64,000 nucleotides of DNA from Pelomonas cellulosilytica (lineage in GTDB: Bacteria > Pseudomonadota > Gammaproteobacteria > Burkholderiales > Burkholderiaceae_C), in contig NZ_JAJTWU010000008.1 of NCBI RefSeq assembly GCF_021353265.1, forward strand, positions 82,717 to 146,716, written 5' to 3'. This document shows, piece by piece, positions 18,241-26,288 of this stretch. Both the position numbers and the translations under genes were made by a program. A model generated the notes under the pieces. It had not been told where the DNA came from and ran no database searches. It worked only from the letters and a program-made list of their open reading frames with translations. Numbering within the stretch: the first letter of the stretch is position 1; the number at the start of each line of letters is the position of its first letter.

Positions 18241-18885
18241 ATGCTGAAGCGAGACCTGACCCCCCTTGAGGCCCGCGTGCTGGCCGTGCTGGTCGAGAAG
18301 GAGCACACCGTGCCCGACAGCTACCCGCTGTCGGCCAATGCGCTGACCGCCGGCTGCAACCAGAAGACCGCGCGTGACCCGGTCATGGACGTCGGCGAGG
18401 CCGAGGTGCTGGCCGCTGTCGAGGAGCTGAAGGGCTTGAGCCTCGTCAACACCGTCAGCGGCAACCGCGTGCTGCGCTACGAGCACAACTTCGCCCGCGG
18501 CATGGGCGTGCCCGGTGCGGCGCAGGCGCTGCTGACGCAGCTGATGCTGCGGGGCCCGCAGACGGCCGCGGAGCTGCGGCAGAACACCGAGCGGCTGCAC
18601 CGCTTCGCCGATGTGTCGTCGGTGGAAGGCTTCCTGGAGGAGCTGGCTGGGCGCGAGCCGCCGTTTGCCGTGAAGCTGCCCAAGGCGCCGGGCGCCCGCG
18701 AGTCGCGCTGGGCGCACCTGCTGTGCGGGCCGGTGGCCTCTGTCGAGCAGGCCGTGGCGGCGTCAATGCCGCGGGACGAGGAAATCGCGCTGCACAAGGC
18801 GGAGATTGCCGCGCTGCGTGCCGAGGTCGCGTCGCTGCGCCAGCTGGTGGACCGCATCGCGGCGGAGCTGGGCATCACGCCGTGA
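18241..18885 (+). CDS. yceH: YceH family protein (DUF480)
   Basis: The 214-residue product matches YceH: LTPLEARVLAVLVEKEHTVPDSYPLS, then ALTAGCNQKTARDPVM and LLTQLMLRGPQTAAELR-NTERLH-F. The fold is two winged-helix modules, and the C-terminus is a short predicted coiled coil rich in Ala, Leu and Arg. Its molecular function is not established. The start lies six bases after the SDR stop. Confidence 0.94.
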   Translation: MLKRDLTPLEARVLAVLVEKEHTVPDSYPLSANALTAGCNQKTARDPVMDVGEAEVLAAVEELKGLSLVNTVSGNRVLRYEHNFARGMGVPGAAQALLTQLMLRGPQTAAELRQNTERLHRFADVSSVEGFLEELAGREPPFAVKLPKAPGARESRWAHLLCGPVASVEQAVAASMPRDEEIALHKAEIAALRAEVASLRQLVDRIAAELGITP

Positions 18886-18937
18886 CGGCAATCGCCGCCA
18901 CGGTGCTGGGCTGCGCTTCGCTGCCCGGGTCTGCCGG

Positions 18938-21649
18938 TCAGCGGAAGCTGTACTTCGCGCTGACGTACGCGTAGCGGCCGCGCGGGTCGGTGTAGCTAGG
19001 GTCGTAGCCGGACAGGAAGAACCAGGCCTGCTGCGAGAACGGCGGCGACTTGTCGAACAGGTTCTGCACGCCGGCGCGCAGCGTCAGCGCCTTGCTGGCC
19101 TCCCACGCGGCCGACAGGTTCCACAGCGAATAGGCCGCCACCTTGCGGTCGTCCTTGCCGATGATGTGCTGGTCGGTGTAGCGCGACAGGTAGCTGTTGG
19201 ACAGCGTGAAGGACAGCGGGCCGATGTCGTAGTCGACGCTGGCCGTGTGCCGCCAGCGCTGCACGACACCGTCGTTGATGAAGGCGCCCAGGTTGCTGAC
19301 GAACGGGTCGCCGTCGCCCGTCTGCTGCTCGGACTTCAGCGTCAACGTGCCGTTCAGGCGAAAGCCGAACTGGCCGATGCTGGTCTTGAGCTCGCTGAGC
19401 GCGACGCCGAAGTCCAGGCCGGACAGGCGCTGCTTGCCGCGGTTGTCCTTGACGAGGTCGATGAAGTCGATCTTGCCATTGGGGCGGCGGTGCACCAGCG
19501 AACCGTACTTGTCCAGGTTACCCAGGATGACGTCCACGCCGAGCGTGCTGATCAGGTTGCTCTTCTCGATGTTCCAGTAGTCGACGTTGAAGCTGACGCC
19601 GCGCTGCGGCTCGAACACGACGCCGGCGGAGAACTGGCGCGACTTCTCGGACTTGAGCTTGGCGTTGCTGTAGTTCAGCGTCGTCCAGATGTCGGAGCAG
19701 TCGGTGACGGTGTTGGTCGGATCGTCGGCCAGGCAGACCGGGTCCACCAACGTCGCCGACGACCCCTGGGTGACGGGGCGGTAGAGGTCGGACAGGCTGG
19801 GCGCGCGGAAGCCCTTGCCGACCGAAGCGCGCAGCAGCAGTTCACGCATGGGCACGTACTTCAGGCCCAGCTTGGGGCTGACCGCACTGCCGCTGACCTG
19901 GTAGTGCTCATAGCGCACGGCGCCCTGCAGTTCCAGCTGCTGGGTGATGGGCGCGCTGATCTCGGCAAAGGCCGCACCGATGCTGCGCGACTTGCCGAAG
20001 TCGGAGTCGGGGCCTTGCGAGGTCTCGCCCAGGATGAGGTCCTGCTTCAGCGCGTCGGACTGGTGGTAGTTCTGCTTCTCGCGGCGGATCTCCCCGCCCA
20101 GCGCGAGTGCCAGGTCACCGCCGGCCAACTGCGCCAGCGCCTTGGACACCTTGAAGTCCAGGCTGTCCATCGTGCCGGTGGCGCGGCGCACCTCACCGCG
20201 GATCTGGGCCTTCTCGTACAACGCGAGGCCGGCGGCACTGGACGGGCCGAAGGCATTCAACGTGCCGTCGGCGAAGCCATCCATGATCATCTTCTCGTCC
20301 AGATATCCCTGGTGGTCGCGGTCGGACACCTTGCTGGTGCTGTGGTTCAGCGCCCATTCGTAGTCCCAGCCGGCCAGCACGCCGTTCGTGCCGAGGACGA
20401 AGCGGTTGGTGGACGACACCAGTTCGCTGGTGCGCAGCCCAGCCTCCTGCAGCCGCGTGCGCACGACGATGACGCGGCGCTCGTCGCCAGCGTCGAAGGC
20501 GGCTAGACCCGTGTTCTTCAGCGACGGGATCAGCGAAACGTCCATCTCTGCGTCAACGCGGTTGGGCGTGCCGGTGTAGAGCGTGCGGGCCCGCGCCAGT
20601 GATGCCTCGAGGAACAGCTGGTGCCCTCCGCCCAGGTTGAGCACGCCGCGGCTGAACAGGCTGCTCTTCGTGGACTTCGGGTACAGCTCGATGTCGCGCA
20701 TGTAGTCGTACGTGCAGCCATCGACGCCGCCGATGCCGTTCGGCAGGTACAGCGTGGCCGGCGGGTTGCAACCGGTGGCTGCGGCCGGGTTGATCGTGTA
20801 GCTGCTGATGACGTCCTTGCCATTGGCCTTGAAGCCCTCGGCGATCAGCAGGTCGCGCTGCTCGGAGCCGTCCAGGTTCTCGTCGAGCTTGATATTGCCG
20901 GGGAAGCCGGCGCTGGACAGCAGGTCCGGCAGCCGGCCCGGGATGTCCAGCTCCTTAATGAACTTGCGGCGTGACGCGTTCAGGCTGGTGGTCTTCTGCA
21001 CGTCCAGCACGGCCATGACGTTGAAGCCGTCGCGGCCGTAGTCGCCAAAGCCGCCGGCCAGCGTCGCGGAGCGCTTGTTGCCACCGCCGCCCTCGGTCGT
21101 GTTGCCGGCCAGCGCGCTGACCTCCGCACCGGTGAAGTCCTTGCGGGTGATGAAATTGATGACGCCACCGATGGCGTCCGAGCCGTACAGCGACGACGCG
21201 CCGTCCAGCAGCACCTCGACGCGCTGGATCGCCGCTGCCGGGATGCTGTTGAGATCCACACCGGCCGCGTCGCCGGGCGACGCGAAGTTGGCCACGCGGC
21301 GGCCGTTCAGCAGCACCAGCGTGGACGACACACCCAGGCCGCGCAGGTTGGCGGCATTGAAGCCCATCTGGTCCCGGAAGCCGCCGTAGGCCACGCTGCC
21401 GCCATCAGTCAGGTTGGCCGCGCTGGCGCTCAGGCGCGAGATCAGCTCCGCCGCCGTCGTCACACCGGCCTTGTCGATCTCGTCCCGCGTGATGACCTGC
21501 ACCGGCAGCGCCGTCTCGCCCTCGATGCGCTTGATGGCCGAACCCGTGACTTCGACGCGCTCGAGCTTGTCCTGTGCCTGCGCGGAGCAGGCGAGGGTGA
21601 CGAGCACGGCGGCAGCGGCGGCGGTGCGGGAAGGGCGGGGGGACTTCAT
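18938..21649 (-). CDS. TonB-dependent outer-membrane receptor beside the cyanophycinases
   Basis: The 903-residue product has a signal peptide (MKSPRPSRTAAAAAVLVTLACSAQAQ), the plug motifs VEVTGSAIKR, NLRGLGVSSTLVLLNGRR and VEVLLDGASSLYGSDAIGG, and a 22-strand-type barrel ending YAYVSAKYSFR with a terminal aromatic-basic pair. The start at 21649 has AAGGAG nine bases upstream; a further 108 codons are open upstream but look non-coding. It is divergent from the exported cyanophycinase with 179 bp between. By position, it may import cyanophycin-derived peptides; the sequence alone does not show the ligand. Confidence 0.93.
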   Translation of the reverse strand: MKSPRPSRTAAAAAVLVTLACSAQAQDKLERVEVTGSAIKRIEGETALPVQVITRDEIDKAGVTTAAELISRLSASAANLTDGGSVAYGGFRDQMGFNAANLRGLGVSSTLVLLNGRRVANFASPGDAAGVDLNSIPAAAIQRVEVLLDGASSLYGSDAIGGVINFITRKDFTGAEVSALAGNTTEGGGGNKRSATLAGGFGDYGRDGFNVMAVLDVQKTTSLNASRRKFIKELDIPGRLPDLLSSAGFPGNIKLDENLDGSEQRDLLIAEGFKANGKDVISSYTINPAAATGCNPPATLYLPNGIGGVDGCTYDYMRDIELYPKSTKSSLFSRGVLNLGGGHQLFLEASLARARTLYTGTPNRVDAEMDVSLIPSLKNTGLAAFDAGDERRVIVVRTRLQEAGLRTSELVSSTNRFVLGTNGVLAGWDYEWALNHSTSKVSDRDHQGYLDEKMIMDGFADGTLNAFGPSSAAGLALYEKAQIRGEVRRATGTMDSLDFKVSKALAQLAGGDLALALGGEIRREKQNYHQSDALKQDLILGETSQGPDSDFGKSRSIGAAFAEISAPITQQLELQGAVRYEHYQVSGSAVSPKLGLKYVPMRELLLRASVGKGFRAPSLSDLYRPVTQGSSATLVDPVCLADDPTNTVTDCSDIWTTLNYSNAKLKSEKSRQFSAGVVFEPQRGVSFNVDYWNIEKSNLISTLGVDVILGNLDKYGSLVHRRPNGKIDFIDLVKDNRGKQRLSGLDFGVALSELKTSIGQFGFRLNGTLTLKSEQQTGDGDPFVSNLGAFINDGVVQRWRHTASVDYDIGPLSFTLSNSYLSRYTDQHIIGKDDRKVAAYSLWNLSAAWEASKALTLRAGVQNLFDKSPPFSQQAWFFLSGYDPSYTDPRGRYAYVSAKYSFR

Positions 21650-21828
21650 CGACGGAACTCCTTCACGGATAGGGTTTGGGCCGAGTCTAGGGACAGCCAC
21701 ATCGCACGCCATCAACCGCGCCTCGGAATCGTCTCTTGCGCGCCACGCATGGTGTCGTCCGTATGAGGGGCTACGCGTCACACGACGTCTGTCATGATCC
21801 GCAGCCGACGACGAGGAGGATGCAGGGC

Positions 21829-23262
21829 ATGAGGGCATGGATTTGGGCCGGTGTGGTGGCCATGGCATGGGCGATGGGTGTGCAGGCGGCGGCGCCCACT
21901 GCGCCGGCGACGGCAGCGAGCGGGGCACAGGGGTTCCGGCTGTTCCGTCCATCCACGCCGGCAGCGGCCGCAAAGGCCACTGCGCCGAAGGCGGCGCCAG
22001 CCGCCGCAGCCGCGTCGGCCCCTTCCGGCGCGCTCCAGCCCCTGGCTGACGCCGAGCCGGCCATCCGCGGCTACGCCGTGGCCATCGGCGGCGCGCTGAA
22101 GGCGGACAACGAGGAGGTCTGGCAGCGCCTCGTGCAGCTGGCCGGCGGCAAGGGTTCGCGTTTCGTCGTCTTCGGCACGGCCAGCGAGGACCCGGAGGCC
22201 AGCGCCAAGCAGATCGTCGACCTGCTGCAGCGCCGCGGCGCAGTCGCCGAGGCGCTGCCGGTAGCGCCCAAGTTTCTGTGGGTGGACCTGAACAAGGTCG
22301 TCCGCGACCCGGCGCTGATCGGCAAGGTCAAGGCGGCCAAGGGCGTGTTCTTCACCGGCGGCGTGCAGGAGCGCATCGTCGATGTGCTGCAGCCCGGGGG
22401 CCAGAGCACGCCCATGCTGGAGGCCATCTGGGACGTCTACCGCCGTGGCGGCGTCGTGGCCGGCACGTCAGCCGGTGCCGCCATCATGAGCACGACGATG
22501 TTCCGCGACGCGCCCAGCGTCATCAATGTCCTCAAGGGCCGCTTCGCCGACGGCAAGCAGGTGGACCGCGGGCTTGGTTTCGTCGGCCCGAACCTGTTTG
22601 TCGACCAGCACTTCCTCAAGCGCGGCCGCTTCGGCCGCATGATCCCGCTGATGATGGCCAAGGGCTACAAGCTGGGCCTGGGCGTGGACGAGAACACCGC
22701 GGCCATCATCCGTGGCGACGAGATCGAGGTCATCGGCGACCGCGGCTGCCTGATCGTCGACCTGACCGAGGCCAGCACCGATGCGTCGCTCGGCGCGTTC
22801 AACGTGCAGGGCGCGCGGCTGTCCTACCTGGAGCATGGCGACCGCTATCACCTGCGCGCGCGTTCGACGACGCCGTCGGCCCCCAAGCTGCGCGGCGAGC
22901 TGCACGACGCCGAGTCGCCCAACTTCAAGCCCTACTACACGGACGATGTCTTCCACCTCGACATGCTGGGCGACTCGACCATCTCGGGCGCGATGAGCCG
23001 GCTCATCGACAGCGTGCAGAAGGAGGTCAAGGGCCTGGCGTTCGACGTGCTGCCCAAGGCCAACGACCCACTGGCTGAGCTGGGCTTCCTGTTCCGGCTC
23101 TACAAGGGCTCGGATTCGCTGGGCTGGAGCACTGAGGAGTTCGGCGGCGAGCAGTTCACGGTGACCAACCTGTACCTGGACATCAGCCCGGTGCGCCTGC
23201 CCATGCCGCTGTATGGCGGCTGGACGCCGCCGCCGCAGTCCAAGGGCAGCGTGACGCAGTAG
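21829..23262 (+). CDS. Exported cyanophycinase (peptidase S51)
   Basis: The 477-residue product has a signal peptide (MRAWIWAGVVAMAWAMGVQA), an Ala/Pro-rich linker to about residue 80, then an S51 peptidase domain. The nucleophile is Ser214 in the GTSAGA elbow. Other family features are FFTGGVQERIVDVLQPGG, FVDQHFLKRGRFGRM and LGVDENTAAII. Cyanophycinases hydrolyse multi-L-arginyl-poly-L-aspartate to beta-Asp-Arg dipeptides. The signal peptide suggests action outside the cytoplasm, as in heterotrophs that eat released cyanophycin. GAGGAGG nine bases upstream fixes the start. It is followed after 68 bp by a paralogue. Confidence 0.94.
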   Translation: MRAWIWAGVVAMAWAMGVQAAAPTAPATAASGAQGFRLFRPSTPAAAAKATAPKAAPAAAAASAPSGALQPLADAEPAIRGYAVAIGGALKADNEEVWQRLVQLAGGKGSRFVVFGTASEDPEASAKQIVDLLQRRGAVAEALPVAPKFLWVDLNKVVRDPALIGKVKAAKGVFFTGGVQERIVDVLQPGGQSTPMLEAIWDVYRRGGVVAGTSAGAAIMSTTMFRDAPSVINVLKGRFADGKQVDRGLGFVGPNLFVDQHFLKRGRFGRMIPLMMAKGYKLGLGVDENTAAIIRGDEIEVIGDRGCLIVDLTEASTDASLGAFNVQGARLSYLEHGDRYHLRARSTTPSAPKLRGELHDAESPNFKPYYTDDVFHLDMLGDSTISGAMSRLIDSVQKEVKGLAFDVLPKANDPLAELGFLFRLYKGSDSLGWSTEEFGGEQFTVTNLYLDISPVRLPMPLYGGWTPPPQSKGSVTQ

Positions 23263-23330
23263 TCGCCTTCGCCCCGCCTGTCCACCCTGCGGGCATCACC
23301 CGTGGCGCGGCTGGCCCGAGGCCTGCCAAG

Positions 23331-24587
23331 ATGGCAGGCTGTCGAACTCCTTCATGCCCGGCGCGTCGTCGGGCGGCGGCCTTCATCTTGCAGACTTCTC
23401 CCGCGACCGGCACCGTCATCGTCATCGGCGGTGCCTTGAAGGTCGGCAGCGATGCCGTCTGGCAGCGCATCGTCGATGAAGCCGGCGGCGCCGGCGTGCC
23501 CATCGCCGTCTTCCCGACGGCCGCGACGGAGCCCGAGCGCATCGGCGCGCAGATCGTCGCCTCGCTGAACCGCTGTGGCGCGGCGGCCGAGCTGATCCCC
23601 GTCGCGCCGCAATGGGACGGCATCGACCTGGCGGCGCAGTTGAACGACGCGGCGCTGATCGCCCGCGTGGCGGCCAGCCGGGCCGTGTTCTTCTCCGGCG
23701 GCGCGCAGGAGTTCATCGTTGACACGCTGCAGCCCGGCGGCCGGCCGACGGCCATGCTGGAGGCGATTCGCAGCGTCTTCGAGGCCGGCGGTGTCATCGC
23801 CGGCACCAGCGCCGGTGCGGCCGTCATGAGCCGCATGATGTTCCGCGATGCGATGGACAACCTCGCCATCCTCAACGGCCGCTGGCGCGCCGGGCAGGAG
23901 TACGACCACGGCCTCGGCTTTATCGACGGCCTGCTCATCGACCAGCATTTCCTCAAGCGCGGGCGCATCGGCCGCATGCTGCCGGCGCTGCACCGCCTCG
24001 GCTGCCGTCTGGGCCTCGGGGTAGACGAGAACGCTGCGGCCGTCATCCACGGCAGCCGGCTGGAGGTCATCGGTGGCAGCGGCGCCGTGCTGGTGGACCT
24101 GGGCGATGCGACGCATGACCCCGCATTGCCGGCATTCAACCTGCGGGGGGCGCGCCTGAGCTACCTGGATCATGGTGACTGCCATGACCTCGCGACCGGG
24201 CAGACGACTCCTGCCGACCGCAAGCAGCAGGGCCAGCGCCTGGACCCCGCGGCGCCCGGCTTCGTGCCGAGCCTGCGGGCCGAACGGTATTTCCTCGACA
24301 TCCTCGGCGACGGTTGCCTGATCGGCGCGCTGGTGCAGCTGCTGGACGGACCGTTCCCCGAGGTGCGCGGACTGGCCTGCCGCGGCCACTCGCGCGCCGG
24401 CGACGAGCACGCGGACATCGGCTTCGAGTTCCGCCTGCACCGTGGACCCGGCCTCGTCGGCTGGCGCGACGCGACGCCCGCCGGTGTCGACTACACGGTG
24501 CTCGGTGCGTTGCTGGACGTGGTGCCGGTGCGTGTCGCAAATCCTCTGTACCTGCCGCTGGCGGGTGATCGCGAGGCGGTGGGGTAG
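23331..24587 (+). CDS. Second cyanophycinase (S51), probably cytoplasmic
   Basis: The 418-residue product is clearly paralogous to the preceding one: TVIVIGGALKVGSDAVWQRIV, FFSGGAQEFIVDTLQPGG, GTSAGAAVMSRMMFRDA with nucleophile Ser160, LIDQHFLKRGRIGRML and LGVDENAAAVI. It lacks a convincing signal peptide: the N-terminus is short and Arg-rich. The ATG at 23331 has GAGG nine bases upstream; a TTG at 23389 is an alternative. The pair suggests a division of labour between external and internal cyanophycin hydrolysis. No cyanophycin synthetase or isoaspartyl dipeptidase gene is in the window. Confidence 0.92.
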   Translation: MAGCRTPSCPARRRAAAFILQTSPATGTVIVIGGALKVGSDAVWQRIVDEAGGAGVPIAVFPTAATEPERIGAQIVASLNRCGAAAELIPVAPQWDGIDLAAQLNDAALIARVAASRAVFFSGGAQEFIVDTLQPGGRPTAMLEAIRSVFEAGGVIAGTSAGAAVMSRMMFRDAMDNLAILNGRWRAGQEYDHGLGFIDGLLIDQHFLKRGRIGRMLPALHRLGCRLGLGVDENAAAVIHGSRLEVIGGSGAVLVDLGDATHDPALPAFNLRGARLSYLDHGDCHDLATGQTTPADRKQQGQRLDPAAPGFVPSLRAERYFLDILGDGCLIGALVQLLDGPFPEVRGLACRGHSRAGDEHADIGFEFRLHRGPGLVGWRDATPAGVDYTVLGALLDVVPVRVANPLYLPLAGDREAVG

Positions 24588-24655
24588 CCACGTGTCGCCA
24601 AGGATCGCCGGCATGGCGGCCTCACGACCCACATCGACGACCGAGGGCCGGCGAT

Positions 24656-25186
24656 ATGGCCACAATCGCGTCCATGGCTGATACCGATCTCCAGGACGCC
24701 CGACCCGAAGGGTTCCGGCGCGTCACCGCCGCGCTGCAGGCGCAGGCTCACCCGCATCCGCCGCTGTGGCTCGACGTTGCCGCCCGCACCGCCCAGGAGG
24801 CCGCGGACGCACTGGGCGTCACGCTCGGGCAGATCGCCAAGTCGGTGGTCTTCCGTCGCAAGGCGGACGATACGGCGGTGCTTGTCATCACGTCCGGCGA
24901 CAAGCGCGTCGACGAGGCCAGGCTGACGCCGCTCACTGGCCCGCTGGGCCGCGCCGATGCCGAATTCGTCAAGAGCCGCACCGGCTTTTCCATCGGTGGC
25001 GTGTCGCCCACCGGTTTTGCGCCGGTGGCCGGCTTCACCGCGCCGCAGCTGTTTATCGACCGCGAGCTGTTCCGCTTCGACGTCATCTGGGCCGCGGCCG
25101 GTCATCCGAACGGCGTGTTCAAGCTGACGCCGGCGGCGCTGGTCCAGCTGACCGGCGCGCCGGTGCTGGACGTGGTGCAGCCATGA
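24656..25186 (+). CDS. YbaK/EbsC-family aminoacyl-tRNA deacylase
   Basis: The 176-residue product fits the YbaK/ProX editing domain: LGVTLGQIAKSVVFR, LVITSGDKRVDE, then GFSIGGVSPTGF and an AAGHPNGVFKLTP segment near the C-terminus. The family hydrolyses mischarged tRNAs such as Cys-tRNA-Pro; the exact specificity here cannot be read. The ATG at 24656 has GAGGG eight bases upstream; MADTD six codons later is an alternative. It overlaps the DUF1289 gene by four bases, starting a translationally coupled three-gene cluster. Confidence 0.9.
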   Translation: MATIASMADTDLQDARPEGFRRVTAALQAQAHPHPPLWLDVAARTAQEAADALGVTLGQIAKSVVFRRKADDTAVLVITSGDKRVDEARLTPLTGPLGRADAEFVKSRTGFSIGGVSPTGFAPVAGFTAPQLFIDRELFRFDVIWAAAGHPNGVFKLTPAALVQLTGAPVLDVVQP

Positions 25187-25422
25187 CGCCGCCCGGCATG
25201 ACCGCCGCCGTGCGCTCGCCGTGCGTGAACGTCTGCGTGATGGACGCCGCGAGCGGCTGGTGCCGGGGCTGCGCGCGCCGGCTTGACGAGATTGCCGGCT
25301 GGGGCACTGCGCCGGCGGGCCGCCACGGCCACATCCTGGCCCAACTGCCCGCGCGGCAGGCCGAGCTGCAGCGTCGCGGCCTGTGGCTGGGCCCGCCGTC
25401 TGCATCGCCGGAGGCTGCGTGA
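25183..25422 (+). CDS. DUF1289 small Cys-rich protein
   Basis: The 79-residue product carries the DUF1289 pattern SPCVNVCVMD…GWCRGCARRLDEIAGW, four conserved cysteines suggesting metal or iron-sulfur binding. Function is unknown. The start overlaps the upstream stop as ATGA, and its own stop overlaps the next GTG start, so all three genes in this cluster are coupled. Confidence 0.87.
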   Translation: MTPPGMTAAVRSPCVNVCVMDAASGWCRGCARRLDEIAGWGTAPAGRHGHILAQLPARQAELQRRGLWLGPPSASPEAA

Positions 25423-26078
25423 AGCGACTGACGTTCTATTTCGACCCCATCTCGCCGTACGCGGCGCTGGGCTTCGAGGCCCTTCCGGAGGCGCTTGCCG
25501 GCCACAGTGTGGAGGTGGTCTACCGGCCCATCCTGTTGGCGGCGCTGCTGCAGGCGCTGGGCCAGAAGGGGCCGGCCGAGATCGAGGTCAAGCGGCGCTG
25601 GACCTTCCGCCAGGTAGCCTGGCTGGCGCACCGCCAGGGTGTCCCGCTTGACCCGCCGGCCCAGCATCCGTTCAACCCGCTTCCGCTGCTGCGCCTGGCC
25701 TGGGCCTGCGCCGCGGTCGAGGGCGAGCCTGGCGACACGCCCGGGCGCTGGGTCGTCGAGCAACTGTTCCACCACGTCTGGCGCGGTGCGGGCGCCGACG
25801 CCAACGACACGGCCCGGCTGGCGGCGCTGACCGAACGGCTGGCGCCGGCGCAGGACCCCGCTAGCGAGGCCGTTAAGCAGCGTCTGCGCAGCGAGACCGA
25901 GGCCGCGCTGCGCCTGGGCGTGTTCGGCGTGCCTACCGTCGAGCTGGACGGCCGGCTGTTCTGGGGCCAGGACGCGCTGCCGATGGTGCGCGCGGCGCTG
26001 GACGGCGATCCGTGGTTCCGCAGCGGAGCCTGGGAGGCCGCCGCACAGCCGCGGCCGGGTGTCGCCCGCAGGCATTGA
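25419..26078 (+). CDS. 2-hydroxychromene-2-carboxylate isomerase-like (DsbA/GST-kappa fold)
   Basis: The 219-residue product starts at a GTG that overlaps the DUF1289 stop. It begins KRLTFYFDPISPYAALGFEAL, the thioredoxin-like start of the HCCA isomerase family, with the Ser-Pro-Tyr motif in place of a CxxC. The C-terminus has the cis-Pro region GVFGVPTVELDGRLFWGQDAL. Family members are glutathione-dependent isomerases of naphthalene degradation, but most genomic copies serve unknown substrates. No aromatic degradation genes lie nearby. Confidence 0.88.
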   Translation: MKRLTFYFDPISPYAALGFEALPEALAGHSVEVVYRPILLAALLQALGQKGPAEIEVKRRWTFRQVAWLAHRQGVPLDPPAQHPFNPLPLLRLAWACAAVEGEPGDTPGRWVVEQLFHHVWRGAGADANDTARLAALTERLAPAQDPASEAVKQRLRSETEAALRLGVFGVPTVELDGRLFWGQDALPMVRAALDGDPWFRSGAWEAAAQPRPGVARRH

Positions 26079-26087
26079 CGACGGTCA

Positions 26088-26107
26088 GGCGTGATGCAGA
26101 TCACGCC
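26088..26107. promoter_or_regulatory. Palindrome of CRP/FNR type upstream of the MHS transporter
   Basis: The sequence is GGCGTGAT, four bases, ATCACGCC: a perfect 8-bp inverted repeat whose core fits GTGA-N6-TCAC. It lies about 180 bp before the transporter start and just after the previous stop codon. There is no T run, so an operator is more likely than a terminator. Confidence 0.5.
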
Positions 26108-26138
26108 CCCCGGATTTACCCGCGACGGCCTTCAACTC

Positions 26139-26156
26139 TCGCATTGAGAAATGCGA
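26139..26156. promoter_or_regulatory. Second palindrome upstream of the MHS transporter
   Basis: TCGCATT, GAGA, AATGCGA is a perfect 7-bp inverted repeat with a 4-base spacer. A smaller palindrome (GAACC/GGTTC at 26155-26167) abuts it. The cluster suggests a binding region for regulators of the transporter. The regulators are unidentified. Confidence 0.45.
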
Positions 26157-26288
26157 ACCGCGGGTTCCTGCGGAGTTTGTCAGCCTCGATTCAGACTGGC
26201 GTCAGAACACGGTCAGAGGGCCTGTGAATAGTCGCGCTGCAAGGCCGCCCGTCGGGCGGCGGCTTGACAACAGACGGAGACTTTTCAA

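Noticed and set aside
23389-24587. TTG start for the second cyanophycinase
   Set aside because: It would trim the N-terminus without improving the Shine-Dalgarno. The ATG at 23331 has GAGG at suitable distance, so it is kept as the primary call.
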